DNA of 64,000 nt from Armatimonadota bacterium (GCA_026003175.1 BPGT01000002.1:868001-932000); one strand, 5' to 3'. Numbered from the stretch's first letter, positions 44,990-53,961 are shown. Made by a program: numbers and translations. Notes: generated by a model not told the origin, from the letters alone.

Positions 44990-45190
44990 CTATCGCCCCG
45001 ATGGAGCCGGCGCAGGAGATGGTGCGCCGGTTGGCGCGCCTGCTCCAAACCATGGCGGGGGTTGCGTCGGCAATGTGCTTTGCTTCTCCTTCTGCTGTTT
45101 GTTCCACTGCAGCCCAATCACTACCAACGCGATAACGATAAGAACTACTGCGATCACGCCCATGAGGGTACGCTTACCTTGTTTCTCCAT
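44990..45190 (-). CDS. Small single-helix membrane protein with Pro-rich tail (66 residues)
   Basis: No named family. It has a basic N-terminus (MEKQGKRT), one membrane helix (about 9-28, LMGVIAVVLIVIALVVIGLQW), a charged stretch NKQQKEKQ and then a Pro/Ala/Gly-rich tail. The layout matches the 3205-3390 product, which also follows a pseudopilin. ATG at 45190 has AAGGAGGAG upstream. A 12-bp hairpin separates it from the pseudopilin stop, as in the first module. Sequence identity between the two small proteins is limited mostly to the helix. Confidence 0.65.
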   Translation of the reverse strand: MEKQGKRTLMGVIAVVLIVIALVVIGLQWNKQQKEKQSTLPTQPPPWFGAGAPTGAPSPAPAPSGR

Positions 45191-45206
45191 CTTCTCCTCC
45201 TTCGGT

Positions 45207-45238
45207 GAGGTCAGGCAGCTTGTGGCTGCTGCCCGACC
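45207..45238 (-). terminator. Hairpin between pseudopilin and small-protein genes (second module)
   Basis: On the minus strand AGGTCGGGCAGC pairs with GCTGCCTGACCT (12 bp, one G-T wobble, 8-base loop). It sits just after the pseudopilin stop and just before the small gene's ribosome site, with no T-run, so partial termination or message processing is possible. Confidence 0.45.
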
Positions 45239-45245
45239 TCCGGTT

Positions 45246-46019
45246 TCAGTCTATGTCCCAGCCCTGAGCAGGATCCCAAGTGTTGCCGCGGCTGTCCGTG
45301 ACAAACCAGTGGGGGTCGTAGTTGGCGCAGGGATAACCTGCCGTCTCCCACACACGCAGTTTCACGAATCGGTGATTGCCCACCAGGATGTATCGAGCGT
45401 GACCGTCTACAAACGTGGCGTTCATACCCATGCGGGTGAAACTCACCGGGTCGGTGCACGACCAGAACGGCACGCTTTTTTCCGCGTGGATGGGGCTGTT
45501 CTCATACGCTACGAACGTCTGAGCTGGTTTGTCGATGCTGGCAAGCTTTGCTCCGCATCGCGCCGCTACAGCAAGAGCGAGCTTGAAATCGTAAGACAGC
45601 CCCTTGAACCCTGCTGGGGGCCAGGGATTGTAGCAATCGGTGTAAATCCAGCCGCCCCACTTCCAGAAGTTATCCGGGTAGGAGGGGCAGAGGAACATCT
45701 GCGTGTTCTTGATGTATGGTTGAGTGAGTATCGCCCATCGGAAGAAAGCTATCTCGGTGTCGCTGCCGCACTTGCCCGGCGGCACAATATTGCCGAACGG
45801 GTCGTGGGCACACTGGTCACTCCATGCAGGAAACTTCTCGTCGTAGTCCTGCAGGTACATTGAGATAGCTAGACCAATCTGCTTCATATTGCTGAGACAG
45901 CTGGTCTTGCGCGCCTGTTCGCGCGCGCGGGCGAACACAGGGAACAGAATCGCTGCCAGTATCGCGATAATCGCGATGACCACAAGCAGCTCGATGAGGG
46001 TAAACGCTCGGTTTTTCAT
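45246..46019 (-). CDS. Prepilin-type N-terminal cleavage/methylation protein (pseudopilin-like)
   Basis: The 257-residue protein has leader MKNR, then [20 protein letters not shown], then [39 protein letters not shown]. Cys pairs are frequent in the globular part. Near the C-terminus [11 protein letters not shown] keeps the DG of H-X9-DG, but the residue ten before it is Thr. The start ATG at 46019 overlaps the GntR-type regulator's stop by four bases, as in the LacI-linked module at 2305, so it is translationally coupled. The small one-helix gene follows. Confidence 0.9.
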   Translation of the reverse strand: MKNRAFTLIELLVVIAIIAILAAILFPVFARAREQARKTSCLSNMKQIGLAISMYLQDYDEKFPAWSDQCAHDPFGNIVPPGKCGSDTEIAFFRWAILTQPYIKNTQMFLCPSYPDNFWKWGGWIYTDCYNPWPPAGFKGLSYDFKLALAVAARCGAKLASIDKPAQTFVAYENSPIHAEKSVPFWSCTDPVSFTRMGMNATFVDGHARYILVGNHRFVKLRVWETAGYPCANYDPHWFVTDSRGNTWDPAQGWDID

Positions 46020-47146
46020 CGTTCTTCCTCCTTGCGATGAAGTTCAAGTGTTTTGTAGTGAAGTGGCCTCCTGCGCAAAATGCGCTCTGCAGGATAAAAA
46101 CTTGCCAGTGTGGTAATCACCTCCGATGGCATCACCTCCCCTTCGATACGACGTTGTAAACGGATGGCAGCGGTACGTCCCATGGTGTACGTCTGCTGTA
46201 CCAGGCGGTGCACCGATCGTGTCACGCGTGTCATCAGCGGTGGAGCGTCTGCAAAGCTGAGCACCTCCAGCTGTTCGGGCACCGCCACGCCTATCCGATC
46301 GCAAGCTTCCAGTACCGCTGCCATGTAGTAATCGTGCAGACAGAACACAGCGGTAATCGGACGAGGCTGGTGCAGCAGGGTAAACAGCGCGTCATGCACT
46401 ACCTGCACCAGATAGTCCAGATTCGGGCTCTCGCGCAGCGCGAACAATCTCACCAACGGGGCAACCTCTTTGCAGCCCACCTCTTGCATCGCCTGCAGGT
46501 ACGCTTCGTACCGCTCTCGAATGGAGGACACATAAAGTGCGTCATCCGTGAAATGTGCGATGACACGATGCCCTCTCTCTACCAGATAGCGCAACCCAAT
46601 CAAGCTGGAACGGTAGTTATCGGTCATCACTACATCGCATGGCACCCCCTCCGGCTGGCGGTCCAAACAGACCACCGGCTTGCCGCTATCCAGAATGCGC
46701 TGGAGCAAAGAGGTTATTTTGGGATCACAGGTTGGATAGCAGATAATGCCGTCTGCCTCGTGTTGCATCCGGCGTAAGTACTGTGCTTCCCGGTGAGGAT
46801 CATTATGGGTTTCGCAAAGTAACAAGTTATACTGGTCGGGCAACGCGCTGCGGATGCCGCGCAGATACTCTACCTGAGGATAGTCATGCATATAGGGAAA
46901 AATCGCTGCAACAAAAACGGGCTTTGCTGGTGGAGGCTTTGCAACAAAAGTGCCCGCCTTGCGCTTGCGCACCACTAGCCCCAGCCTTTGCAGTTCAAAC
47001 ATCGCACGGTGTGCCGTTACGCGACACACACCATACCGCCTGGCCAGTTCGGTTTCCGAAGGCAGCAGCGTTCCTGGAGCAAGCCCTCCACACTCGATCT
47101 GGGCGCGGATGTCATCCGCGATATGCTTCCATTTCACGAAAGACAT
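46016..47146 (-). CDS. GntR-type regulator with LacI-like effector domain
   Basis: The 376-residue regulator has an N-terminal GntR winged helix (about 1-70): YAHIADDIR-type start [16 protein letters not shown], then [28 protein letters not shown] and the wing GTFVAKP. A periplasmic-binding-protein-like sugar domain follows ([63 protein letters not shown]). This architecture is that of AraR-like regulators, which respond to sugars. The start is ATG 47146 without a strong ribosome site. A good promoter with a palindrome over its -35 box lies upstream, suggesting autoregulation. Its stop overlaps the pseudopilin start. Confidence 0.9.
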   Translation of the reverse strand: MSFVKWKHIADDIRAQIECGGLAPGTLLPSETELARRYGVCRVTAHRAMFELQRLGLVVRKRKAGTFVAKPPPAKPVFVAAIFPYMHDYPQVEYLRGIRSALPDQYNLLLCETHNDPHREAQYLRRMQHEADGIICYPTCDPKITSLLQRILDSGKPVVCLDRQPEGVPCDVVMTDNYRSSLIGLRYLVERGHRVIAHFTDDALYVSSIRERYEAYLQAMQEVGCKEVAPLVRLFALRESPNLDYLVQVVHDALFTLLHQPRPITAVFCLHDYYMAAVLEACDRIGVAVPEQLEVLSFADAPPLMTRVTRSVHRLVQQTYTMGRTAAIRLQRRIEGEVMPSEVITTLASFYPAERILRRRPLHYKTLELHRKEEER

Positions 47147-47193
47147 GGCGCTATTACCACATGGTTAAGCTCAATCAATGCTATGGTATTCTT

Positions 47194-47222
47194 AGTATAA
47201 TCCTTTGACAAGGCTTTGTCAA
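47194..47222 (-). promoter_or_regulatory. Promoter and palindromic operator of the GntR-type regulator
   Basis: On the minus strand TTGACA (47222-47217), a 17-base spacer and TATACT (47199-47194) form a near-consensus promoter. The palindrome TTGACAA-N4-TTGTCAA (47205-47222) covers the -35 box and spacer. A MITE target duplication begins at the edge of the -35 box. Confidence 0.7.
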
Positions 47223-47230
47223 GTCCTCCT

Positions 47231-47416
47231 GAGGGTGTTCGAGAATTGTTGAGAAGTTGGTTGTAGCGCAAGGAGAGAGGCGTTCTTGCTATCCCTGCCT
47301 TACCTCACCCCCGTCCCCTCTCCTACGAGGAGAGGGGCGTTCCCCCTTCCCTTGCAGGGAAGGGGGCAAGGGGGTTAGGTTATCTATCCATTCAACCAGC
47401 AATTTCGAACACCCTC
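47231..47416. mobile_element. MITE, copy 1 (186 bp)
   Basis: Its ends are inverted repeats (GAGGGTGTTCGAGAATTG left; the right end reads GAGGGTGTTCGAAATTG in reverse). It is flanked by a perfect 9-bp direct repeat AGTCCTCCT (47222-47230 and 47417-47425), a target-site duplication. Inside are nested palindromes CCCCTCTCC...GGAGAGGGG and CCCCCTTCCC...GGGAAGGGGG. It has no coding capacity. It is nearly identical to the copy at 48158. Confidence 0.85.
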
Positions 47417-47578
47417 AGTCCTCCTGCGTGCTCCACGTTGATTTGTTATAGCAAAGGAAGGTATCATTGCTTTGTCTCGGAATAACTGCTGGGCACGTCA
47501 AGCGTCATCCTTGATGTAGCTGCGGGCTGCAGCTGCGTCTCGGCTCGGTGGGACCCCGCCCTGCCTGGAGGTGCACTG

Positions 47579-48115
47579 ATGAACCGTCTGATGGTTACCA
47601 TCGTTTTTCTACTGGCAGCGGGTGGAATCGCTATCTGGAAGCTGGCGACATACGACCCAGTAGCGAACCAGCCTGCGCCTGATCTGAGCAGCCTCTCTAC
47701 GTGGGAGCCGACCACTGTCCAGATCCGCGGTCAGTTGGATGCTGATGCCTCCCCTCTTGAACGCAAGCAGCAGTATGGGCGTCTTTTCCGAAGTCGCTAT
47801 CGCGCTAAGAGTATGGCGGTTAACCTGCGTGTGGACAGAAACGGAATATTCTACCTGGAGTGTGCCGCCACCATCCCCACGTGGGATAAAGCGCTGATTG
47901 CCCATCAGGCGTGGGCGGAAATCCGCGAGCTGTTCGGAGGAAGCCCGCGAGTACTTATCTACGAGTCCTATATCGGAACGGTCTCGCGCCGGGTGGGTGA
48001 AGCGCGAGCGAATGCCCAAAATTCCTCTATCCCAGAAGTGGTGTTCGACACCGGCTGGCATCTGCGCCGCAAACCACAACGCACCGATTACCTCGGCAGG
48101 CTACCGGGAGGCTAA
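47579..48115 (+). CDS. Hypothetical protein with N-terminal membrane anchor (178 residues)
   Basis: No recognised family. A hydrophobic N-terminal segment (about 4-23, LMVTIVFLLAAGGIAIWKLA) is likely an uncleaved signal anchor. The rest is a soluble, Arg-rich domain with SMAVNLRVDRNGIFYLECAATIPTWDKALIAHQAWAEIRELFGG, then VLIYESYIGTVSRRVGEARANA. ATG at 47579 has GGAGGT six bases upstream. It lies between two MITE copies, but each MITE has its own target duplication, so the gene is not cargo. Confidence 0.65.
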   Translation: MNRLMVTIVFLLAAGGIAIWKLATYDPVANQPAPDLSSLSTWEPTTVQIRGQLDADASPLERKQQYGRLFRSRYRAKSMAVNLRVDRNGIFYLECAATIPTWDKALIAHQAWAEIRELFGGSPRVLIYESYIGTVSRRVGEARANAQNSSIPEVVFDTGWHLRRKPQRTDYLGRLPGG

Positions 48116-48157
48116 ATGCCCCATGATGAAATTTCACCGGCGACGGGGAGAAACACT

Positions 48158-48344
48158 GAGGGTGTTCGAGAATTGTTGAGAAGTTGGTTGTAGCGCAAGG
48201 AGAGAGGCGTTCTTGCTATCCCTGCCTTACCTCACCCCCGTCCCCTCTCCTACGAGGAGAGGGGCGTTCCCCCCTTCCCTTGCAGGGAAGGGGGCAAGGG
48301 GGTTAGGTTATCTATCCATTCAACCAGCAATTTCGAACACCCTC
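48158..48344. mobile_element. MITE, copy 2 (187 bp)
   Basis: It is identical to copy 1 except for an extra C in the CCCCC run and the same orientation. The flanks GAGAAACACT (left) and GAAAAACACT (right) are a 10-base duplication with one change, so it inserted independently. Its right end is nine bases from the -35 box of the next pseudopilin gene. Confidence 0.85.
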
Positions 48345-48353
48345 GAAAAACAC

Positions 48354-48381
48354 TTGACATCTCCGGCGTGCTCGTTATAGA
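48354..48381 (+). promoter_or_regulatory. Sigma-70-type promoter of the 48439 pseudopilin gene
   Basis: TTGACA (48354-48359) and TATAGA (48376-48381) are 16 bases apart; TAGAAT at 48378 gives an 18-base alternative. The leader is about 50 bases. Confidence 0.6.
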
Positions 48382-48438
48382 ATGTATCCAGAGGTTACTC
48401 GTATAACCCAAGTGAAATTTGTCAGAGGAGGTTACACC

Positions 48439-49203
48439 ATGAAACGCGCGTTTACGCTAATTGAGTTGCTGGTAGTTATCGCGATAATCGCGATACTGGC
48501 AGCGATTCTGTTCCCTGTGTTTGCCAGGGCACGAGAGAAAGCCAGACAAACCAGCTGCCTGAGCAACATGAAACAGATGGGAACTGCTTCCATGATGTAT
48601 GTTCAGGACTACGATGAGCGATTTCCCCTGAGCTACTACCTGGTAACCAATGTTTCCAACCAGCCCTGTGCGTTCACATTCCTTGCTGCCATAGAGCCCT
48701 ACGTGAAAAACCGCCAGATCTACCAGTGTCCTTCCGAGCCCAAAGCGATGGATATCGACGCGGGCTTCAGGAGCGTCGGAGTACCTGGCGGAGAATGTGG
48801 CGGTTTCACATGGGCCAGCTACAATTTCAACTATGCCATAACTAACATTGGTGCGGCAATCGCAGCTATCGAGTTTCCAGCGGAGACCGCACTGGCTTCG
48901 GATGGCAATCTCGCCCTGCCCGGCGCTTGCAACTTTAACCTGTTCGACTCGCCGGTACAGGCTCGCCACAATGACATCGTGAACGCCACCTACGCGGACG
49001 GACACGCCAAGACCTTCACCGCGAAGCTGTCGGGTTGCACGGGCACCAATATCAACGGCAACGCGCTACGGCAGTACTGCGTGACCTCTGGCGCGTATAC
49101 CCGCTGGTGCGGACAGCAACCTGCGCCGGACGTGTGCCGCGACGAACTGTGGGGCTTTGCTAAACAGGACCAGTGGGGCTGGTGCACTCAGGGCGCCCCG
49201 TAA
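48439..49203 (+). CDS. Prepilin-type H-X9-DG protein (pseudopilin-like)
   Basis: The 254-residue protein has leader MKRA before [19 protein letters not shown], then [57 protein letters not shown] near residue 195 is a complete H-X9-DG. Several Cys residues follow in the C-terminal 60 residues. ATG at 48439 has GAGGAGG eight bases upstream. It has its own promoter, placed just beyond a MITE end, and no small partner gene follows. Confidence 0.9.
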   Translation: MKRAFTLIELLVVIAIIAILAAILFPVFARAREKARQTSCLSNMKQMGTASMMYVQDYDERFPLSYYLVTNVSNQPCAFTFLAAIEPYVKNRQIYQCPSEPKAMDIDAGFRSVGVPGGECGGFTWASYNFNYAITNIGAAIAAIEFPAETALASDGNLALPGACNFNLFDSPVQARHNDIVNATYADGHAKTFTAKLSGCTGTNINGNALRQYCVTSGAYTRWCGQQPAPDVCRDELWGFAKQDQWGWCTQGAP

Positions 49204-49239
49204 CCTGACGAAATCAGCCCATCAAGTGCGATTCGTGAC

Positions 49240-49267
49240 GTAGCCGCAGGCTAAAGCCTGCGGCTAC
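49240..49267. repeat. Perfect 13-bp inverted repeat between convergent genes
   Basis: GTAGCCGCAGGCT and AGCCTGCGGCTAC are separated by AA. It lies between the pseudopilin and glyS stops and may terminate both; the motif also looks like a dispersed palindromic repeat, followed by a copy of the 44961-type end. Confidence 0.55.
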
Positions 49268-49332
49268 TGAGGGGTGCGTTTCGTCGCACCCGTAAGGTCG
49301 CAACGGAGCGTGACCCCCCAGAAGGTTTCTGT

Positions 49333-51441
49333 CTATACAACGAGCTTGCTGAAATCCCCGATATAGCGATATAGCGCGTCCACGCCAGCCAGCAGGCACA
49401 GGCGGTTACGCCGTATTGCCTCTTCTGGCGCCATGACCAGCACCGCATCGAAGAACCTGTTGACCGGTTCGGTAAAGGACTCCAGCAGGGAAAACACCTC
49501 TTCACTGCGGAAACACATCACCGCCTCGATAATTTGTTGCTGGCTTTGCAGAACCATCTCGTACAGGACGCGTTCTTCCTCTTGCTGGAAGAGCGCCGTG
49601 TCTACTTGTCCAAGCCACTCTAAAGGCGGACGCAGGGTAGCGGTGGGTACCAGTTTAACCGCCTCGCCTGCTTTGAGGATATTGCGTACGCGCGTCGCCG
49701 CCAGCGCAACGGGGGTCAGCTGCTCCATCGGCAGGGCGTTCAGCATCCGCGCATTTGCCCTCGTTGCAAACGGTTCAACACGCTCCTCCGCCAGCACTGC
49801 CTGCACCACATCATAGCGGATGCCTTCGTCTTCCAGAAAAGCCTCGATTCGCCCTGCAAACACCTGCGCCAGCAGGTGCAATCCCTCCTCGTCTACACTC
49901 ACGCCCTGATTCTCGTAGGCGCGCACTACTGCCTCCACGAACGTCCACAGGCGGGGCATCCCCTCTACCGTTGCCAGAATCTGCACCACGCCCTGTGCTG
50001 CGCGTCGCAAACCAAACGGGTCGCCCGAACCGGTCGGTACAATCTGCAGCGCGCCGATATAACCCACCAGTGTATCCACACGGTCGCACACCGCTAACAG
50101 CCGCCCCAGCGGACTTTCGGGAAGAGCATCCCCTGCGAAGCGGGGCATGTAGTGTTCGGCAATTGCCTGAGCGACCGCTTCGTTCTCACCTGATAGCATA
50201 GCGTACTCCCTGCCCATAACGCCTTGCAGCGCAGGTAGTTCCATGACCACCTCGGTGGCAAGGTCGGCTTTGCAGAGAGTGGCAGCGCGTCCTGCCAGCG
50301 AGGGGTCTACGCCCGCCTGTTCTGCTACTCCGCGCATTACCGCCGCCAGGCGCACGGCTTTATCCGCCATGGTGCCAAGCTTCTCTTGAAACACTATGCG
50401 CTTCAAATCGCCCACAAACGCCTCTAGCGGTTGCTGGCGGTCGCGCTCGTAAAAGAAGTGTGCATCGTTAAAGCGGGCGGTCAAGACGCGCTCATTGCCC
50501 TCACGCACCACGTCCAGCCGGTAATCGTTGCCGTTGCGTACCGCCACGAAGTAAGGCAACAGTTTGCCCTGACCGTCTACCACCGCGAAGAACCGTTGAT
50601 GCTTCTTCATGGCGGTAATCAGTATCGGCTCCGGCAGGCTTAGGAAGGCAGGGTCAAAACGCCCCAGCAAGGCAGTGGGATATTCTACCAGGTGCGTCAC
50701 CTCATCCAGCAGGGCATCATCCCACAAGATGCCCCCTCCAACCTGCTCCGCCAGGCGATTTGCCTGCTCTCGGATCACCTCACGGCGGCGGCGATGGTCA
50801 TAGAGCACGTATCGCTCGTCCAGCTGGCGGAACAGTTCGGCGGGGCTTCCCACCTCGAACTCTTCGGGGGCAAGGAATCGATGCCCGCGCGAGCGGTTAC
50901 CGCTGTGGATACCATCCAGTTCAAACGGCACCACCTCTCCATCGTACAACGCCAGCAGCCAGCGTATCGGACGGCAGAAGCGCAGGTTGCCGCCGCCCCA
51001 GCGCATCATCTTGGGAAAGGTCAAGGAGCGGATGGCTTCGGGAAAGATATTCGCCACCACCTCGACCGTGCGCTTGCCGCGCTCGAACACCCTCGCCATC
51101 ACATAATCGCCCTGCGGGGTATGCACCACCTCCAGGTCGCTCACATCCACGCCCTGCTTACGGGCGAACCCCTGTGCAGCAGGAGTCGGGTTGCCCTGCG
51201 CGTCGAAAGCCACGTTCGCAGCAGGCCCGCGCACCTCACGCACCACGTCGGTTTGGCTTTGTGCCACATCATGGACGAGCAGAATCAACCTGCGCGGCGT
51301 GCCGAACGTTTCCGCCTGACCAAAAGCGATGCGCGCATCTTGCAGCCGTTGCGTGATCGCAGCCTGCAATTGCTCCAGGGCGTTTTCCACCACGCCAGCG
51401 GGCAACTCTTCCGTTCCGATTTCGAGCAACAGGTCCGCCAA
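49333..51441 (-). CDS. glyS: Glycyl-tRNA synthetase beta subunit
   Basis: This 702-residue subunit of the alpha2beta2 enzyme charges tRNA-Gly. Marks are DLLLEIGTEELPAG at the N-terminus, FPKMMRWGGGNLRFCRPIRWLLALYDG, ITAMKKHQRFFAVVDGQGKLLPYFVAVRNG, an HD-like region and VMAPEEAIRRNRLCLLAGVDALYRYIGDFSKLVV at the C-terminus. The start is probably TTG at 51441: AGGAGGG lies five bases upstream and homology begins there; a GTG at 51465 is also open. It follows the signal peptidase gene in an operon with glyQ. Confidence 0.96.
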   Translation of the reverse strand: MADLLLEIGTEELPAGVVENALEQLQAAITQRLQDARIAFGQAETFGTPRRLILLVHDVAQSQTDVVREVRGPAANVAFDAQGNPTPAAQGFARKQGVDVSDLEVVHTPQGDYVMARVFERGKRTVEVVANIFPEAIRSLTFPKMMRWGGGNLRFCRPIRWLLALYDGEVVPFELDGIHSGNRSRGHRFLAPEEFEVGSPAELFRQLDERYVLYDHRRRREVIREQANRLAEQVGGGILWDDALLDEVTHLVEYPTALLGRFDPAFLSLPEPILITAMKKHQRFFAVVDGQGKLLPYFVAVRNGNDYRLDVVREGNERVLTARFNDAHFFYERDRQQPLEAFVGDLKRIVFQEKLGTMADKAVRLAAVMRGVAEQAGVDPSLAGRAATLCKADLATEVVMELPALQGVMGREYAMLSGENEAVAQAIAEHYMPRFAGDALPESPLGRLLAVCDRVDTLVGYIGALQIVPTGSGDPFGLRRAAQGVVQILATVEGMPRLWTFVEAVVRAYENQGVSVDEEGLHLLAQVFAGRIEAFLEDEGIRYDVVQAVLAEERVEPFATRANARMLNALPMEQLTPVALAATRVRNILKAGEAVKLVPTATLRPPLEWLGQVDTALFQQEEERVLYEMVLQSQQQIIEAVMCFRSEEVFSLLESFTEPVNRFFDAVLVMAPEEAIRRNRLCLLAGVDALYRYIGDFSKLVV

Positions 51442-51498
51442 GATAGCCCTCCTGTAGTCCGTCACACCCGACCTGTCAAATTGGGTTGTGTCGCGTTA

Positions 51499-52017
51499 TC
51501 ATCGCACCGTTTCAAAGCGCCACGGCAGTTGGTAGCGACACCACACGCGCGCCATCACGTTGCGCACGGGCAGAAAGCCCCAGTCGCGGCTGTCGTTGCT
51601 AACATCGCGGTTATCGCCCATGACAAACAGCATCCCCTCGGGCACCTTTTTCTCGCGCATGAAGTAGTGCATTTCGTAGCGGCGATACGGCTCGGGCAGA
51701 AGGCGACCGTTGATATACACCTCGTTGTTGCGTATACTGATACGCTCGCCCGGCAGAGCGATAACTCGCTTCACCATCAGGTCGTTGGTACCGTCGGGCA
51801 CTCGAAACACCACCACGTCACCGCGCCGGGGTTGTCGCCACCAGTAGCTGACCTTCTCGGTCAGCACGCGCTCTCCATGATGCAAATTGGGTTCCATGCA
51901 TCGTCCATCCACACGGAACCCCTGTCCCACGAAGTTTACCGTCAGCAAAAATACGAGGACGCTGACCACCGCTACTCGCATGGCGGAAGAAAGCCACGCG
52001 AGTAGCATCATTTTCAT
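51499..52017 (-). CDS. lepB: Type I signal peptidase with Cys at the nucleophile position
   Basis: This 172-residue membrane-bound protease is of the S26 family. One N-terminal helix (about 12-30) anchors it. The usual S-M-x-P-T box reads RCMEPNL: Cys40 (codon TGC) replaces the catalytic Ser. The general base Lys83 in [11 protein letters not shown] is present, and [17 protein letters not shown] (134-150) is intact. An engineered Ser-to-Cys E. coli LepB is known to keep activity, so this may be functional. The start ATG overlaps the glyQ stop by four bases. Placement between glyQ and glyS is unusual. Confidence 0.88.
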   Translation of the reverse strand: MKMMLLAWLSSAMRVAVVSVLVFLLTVNFVGQGFRVDGRCMEPNLHHGERVLTEKVSYWWRQPRRGDVVVFRVPDGTNDLMVKRVIALPGERISIRNNEVYINGRLLPEPYRRYEMHYFMREKKVPEGMLFVMGDNRDVSNDSRDWGFLPVRNVMARVWCRYQLPWRFETVR

Positions 52018-52904
52018 GCGACGGTCAGCGCCTCCTGTGCTTTCAACAGCGGGAAGCCCATCTCTTCTCGCTGCTTCAGATACTGTACACAACACTTCCG
52101 CGCCAGCGCACGCACGCGGTTAATGTAGCTGGCGCGTTCAGTGACCGAGATACTGCCACGCGCATCCAGCAGATTGAACACATGCGAGCACTTCAGCGCG
52201 TAGTCGAACGCTGGATGCGTGTATCCCAGGTTCACGATGCGATGCCCCTCCGCCTCGAACATTTCGAACAGGCGGAACAGCATCTGCACATCCGCATGGT
52301 CAAAGTTGTAGTAGTTATGCTCGATTTCGGCGTGGCGGTCTACCTCGCCATAGGTGATACCGTGCGCCCATTCGAGCTCCCAAAAACTCTCCTTCTTCTG
52401 CAGGCACATCGCCAGCCGCTCAGGACCATAGGTAATCTCGGCACAAACGGGGCGACATTCGATACCCCCCATCTGCTGGAAGTAGGTGAACTGCGTGATT
52501 TCGGTGCCGTCCAGCCATACCTCCCAGCCCACGCCGGACGCACCCAGGGTGGGAGCCTCCCAGTCGTCCTCCACGAAGCGAATGTCGTGCTCCAGCGGGT
52601 CGATGTCCAGCGCGCGCAAGCTGTCCAGATACAGGTCTACCACGTTCTCCGGCGACGGTTTGAGGATGACCTGATACTGGTAGTAGTGCTGCACGCGCAT
52701 GGGATTGCGCCCGTAGCGACCGTCGGCGGGACGACGAGAAGGCTGCACGTACGCCACGTTCCACGGCTCTGGTCCGAGGCTACGCAATGCCGTACCTGGC
52801 GCCATGGTGCCTGCCCCTACCTCTACATCGTAGGGTTGCAAAATCAAGCACCCATGCTGTGCCCAGAACTGTTCTAATCTTAGCAGTAGTTCCTGAAAGG
52901 TCAT
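52014..52904 (-). CDS. glyQ: Glycyl-tRNA synthetase alpha subunit
   Basis: This 296-residue subunit carries the class II catalytic core of the heterotetrameric enzyme. The sequence follows the family closely: [68 protein letters not shown], then [22 protein letters not shown] and [12 protein letters not shown] at 52904 comes six bases after the sigma-factor stop; its stop overlaps the lepB start. Confidence 0.97.
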   Translation of the reverse strand: MTFQELLLRLEQFWAQHGCLILQPYDVEVGAGTMAPGTALRSLGPEPWNVAYVQPSRRPADGRYGRNPMRVQHYYQYQVILKPSPENVVDLYLDSLRALDIDPLEHDIRFVEDDWEAPTLGASGVGWEVWLDGTEITQFTYFQQMGGIECRPVCAEITYGPERLAMCLQKKESFWELEWAHGITYGEVDRHAEIEHNYYNFDHADVQMLFRLFEMFEAEGHRIVNLGYTHPAFDYALKCSHVFNLLDARGSISVTERASYINRVRALARKCCVQYLKQREEMGFPLLKAQEALTVA

Positions 52905-52910
52905 AGCACC

Positions 52911-53588
52911 TCAGTTGTTCATGAAGAGTTCGCGCAGGTCGGCTTTGCCCAGAGGCAATCCCGCTACCTTGCGCTTGATTCGCGCCAGGGCGTTATCTAC
53001 CGACTTCGTTTTGCACTGCAACGCCTCGGCGATCTCCCGATACGACTTGCCAAAGTGGTAGTGCATCAGCACGCGCCATTCGAAGTCGCTCAGCAGTTGC
53101 TGAAGCGTCCGCTGCAGCTGGCGGGTGTCTTCGGCTCGAAGCAACCGTTCCTCCGGGTCGCTGCTCGGTTCGGCGGGCAGCATATCCGCCAGGCTCCAGT
53201 CAGAATCCTCATCGTCTACCGTTACCTCCAGCGATAGGGAGGTATTCAACGGCATCTGCTTCTGGCGCGTCGCCGCTTTGATGGCGGTAATGATGTGGCG
53301 CTGGATGCACACTTTGGCAAACGCCGGGAACGAAATGGGCTTATCCGTCCGATAGTCGAGGATAGCCTGCCACAGCCCAATCATGCCTACCTGTAGCAGG
53401 TCCTCCCGCTCTGCGCCCAACAGGAAATACGATTTAACTTTGGTGCGAACCAGATTGCGATACTTATACAGCAGGAACTCCGCAGCTTGCTCGTCGCCCT
53501 TTTGCGCCTGCTCTACGATTTCGCGGTCGGTCATCTGCATGTAGCGACGGTAGCTGCGCTTGACGTGCGATTCACCTTCCGTGAACAC
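52911..53588 (-). CDS. SigH-like sigma-70 family RNA polymerase sigma factor
   Basis: The roughly 225-residue sigma factor resembles the SigH/Spo0H group. Region 2 has DREIVEQAQKGDEQAAEFLLYKYRNLVRTKVKSYFLLGAEREDLLQVGMIGLWQAILDYR, with FPAFAKVCIQRHIITAIKAATR. Region 4 has LQQLLSDFEWRVLMHYHFGKSYREIAEALQCKTKSVDNALARIKRKV. A GTG at 53651 is in frame, but the predicted promoter places the transcript start at or after it, so I prefer GTG 53588 with GAGG upstream; ATG 53540 is also possible. It leads the glyQ-lepB-glyS operon. No sporulation genes are seen. Confidence 0.88.
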   Translation of the reverse strand: MFTEGESHVKRSYRRYMQMTDREIVEQAQKGDEQAAEFLLYKYRNLVRTKVKSYFLLGAEREDLLQVGMIGLWQAILDYRTDKPISFPAFAKVCIQRHIITAIKAATRQKQMPLNTSLSLEVTVDDEDSDWSLADMLPAEPSSDPEERLLRAEDTRQLQRTLQQLLSDFEWRVLMHYHFGKSYREIAEALQCKTKSVDNALARIKRKVAGLPLGKADLRELFMNN

Positions 53589-53653
53589 TGTTAGTCCAAT
53601 CCTCACCCGGTATAGAGTGGGCGGCTGCGCAATTGCAGCCGTGTTCTGCACTC

Positions 53654-53682
53654 ATCATACCAAAATCGCGCGAAAAAGGCAA
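53654..53682 (-). promoter_or_regulatory. Sigma-70-type promoter of the sigma factor/glyQ/lepB/glyS operon
   Basis: On the minus strand TTGCCT (53682-53677), a 17-base spacer and TATGAT (53659-53654). The predicted start near 53647 rules out the in-frame GTG at 53651 as translation start. Confidence 0.6.
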
Positions 53683-53712
53683 GGGGGGCGTCTGCAAACA
53701 GGTATACTGTGT

Positions 53713-53743
53713 GGGGCATGTTGGAATGTATCCAACATGCCCC
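53713..53743. terminator. Perfect 12-bp hairpin after the lipoprotein gene
   Basis: GGGGCATGTTGG pairs with CCAACATGCCCC around AATGTAT. It follows the lipoprotein stop (53750) by seven bases on the minus strand and precedes the sigma-factor promoter. No T-run. Confidence 0.6.
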
Positions 53744-53749
53744 AACGCG

Positions 53750-53950
53750 CTATTTCCCTGCACGGTTATCCGCTGTTCCACCACGAGGCAGTACCAGCGT
53801 ACCGCCTCGGCTGCGTGCCTCTTCCATGCCCGGATAAGGTTTCGGGTTTTGAGGTGTAGGTGCTGTGGAAATCGTTTCCCTTTTGCTGCATCCGACAGTC
53901 AACAACGCTATGAAGAGCGACAGCAAGCACCACAACCACAGTTTCCTCAT
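53750..53950 (-). CDS. Small lipoprotein following a pseudopilin gene (66 residues)
   Basis: The signal MRKLWLWCLLSLFIALLTVGC ends in a lipobox (TVGC), so Cys21 is probably lipidated. The mature part is short, polar and rich in Pro, Arg and Gly (SKRETISTAPTPQNPKPYPG). ATG at 53950 has GGAGGA five bases upstream and starts 12 bases after the pseudopilin stop. It is the third small anchored protein directly downstream of a pseudopilin in this window, here with a lipid anchor in place of a helix. Function unknown. Confidence 0.75.
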   Translation of the reverse strand: MRKLWLWCLLSLFIALLTVGCSKRETISTAPTPQNPKPYPGMEEARSRGGTLVLPRGGTADNRAGK

Positions 53951-53961
53951 GGGGGTCCTCC

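Noticed and set aside
47231-48344. Composite transposon: gene 47579-48115 carried between two MITE copies
   Set aside because: Each copy has its own target duplication (AGTCCTCCT; GA[G/A]AAACACT), so they inserted separately.
47231-48344. CRISPR-like pair of repeats
   Set aside because: Only two 187-bp copies with inverted ends, far apart; no array anywhere in the window.
50692-52005. 437-codon plus-strand frame antisense to glyS/lepB
   Set aside because: Shadow of well-supported genes on the other strand.
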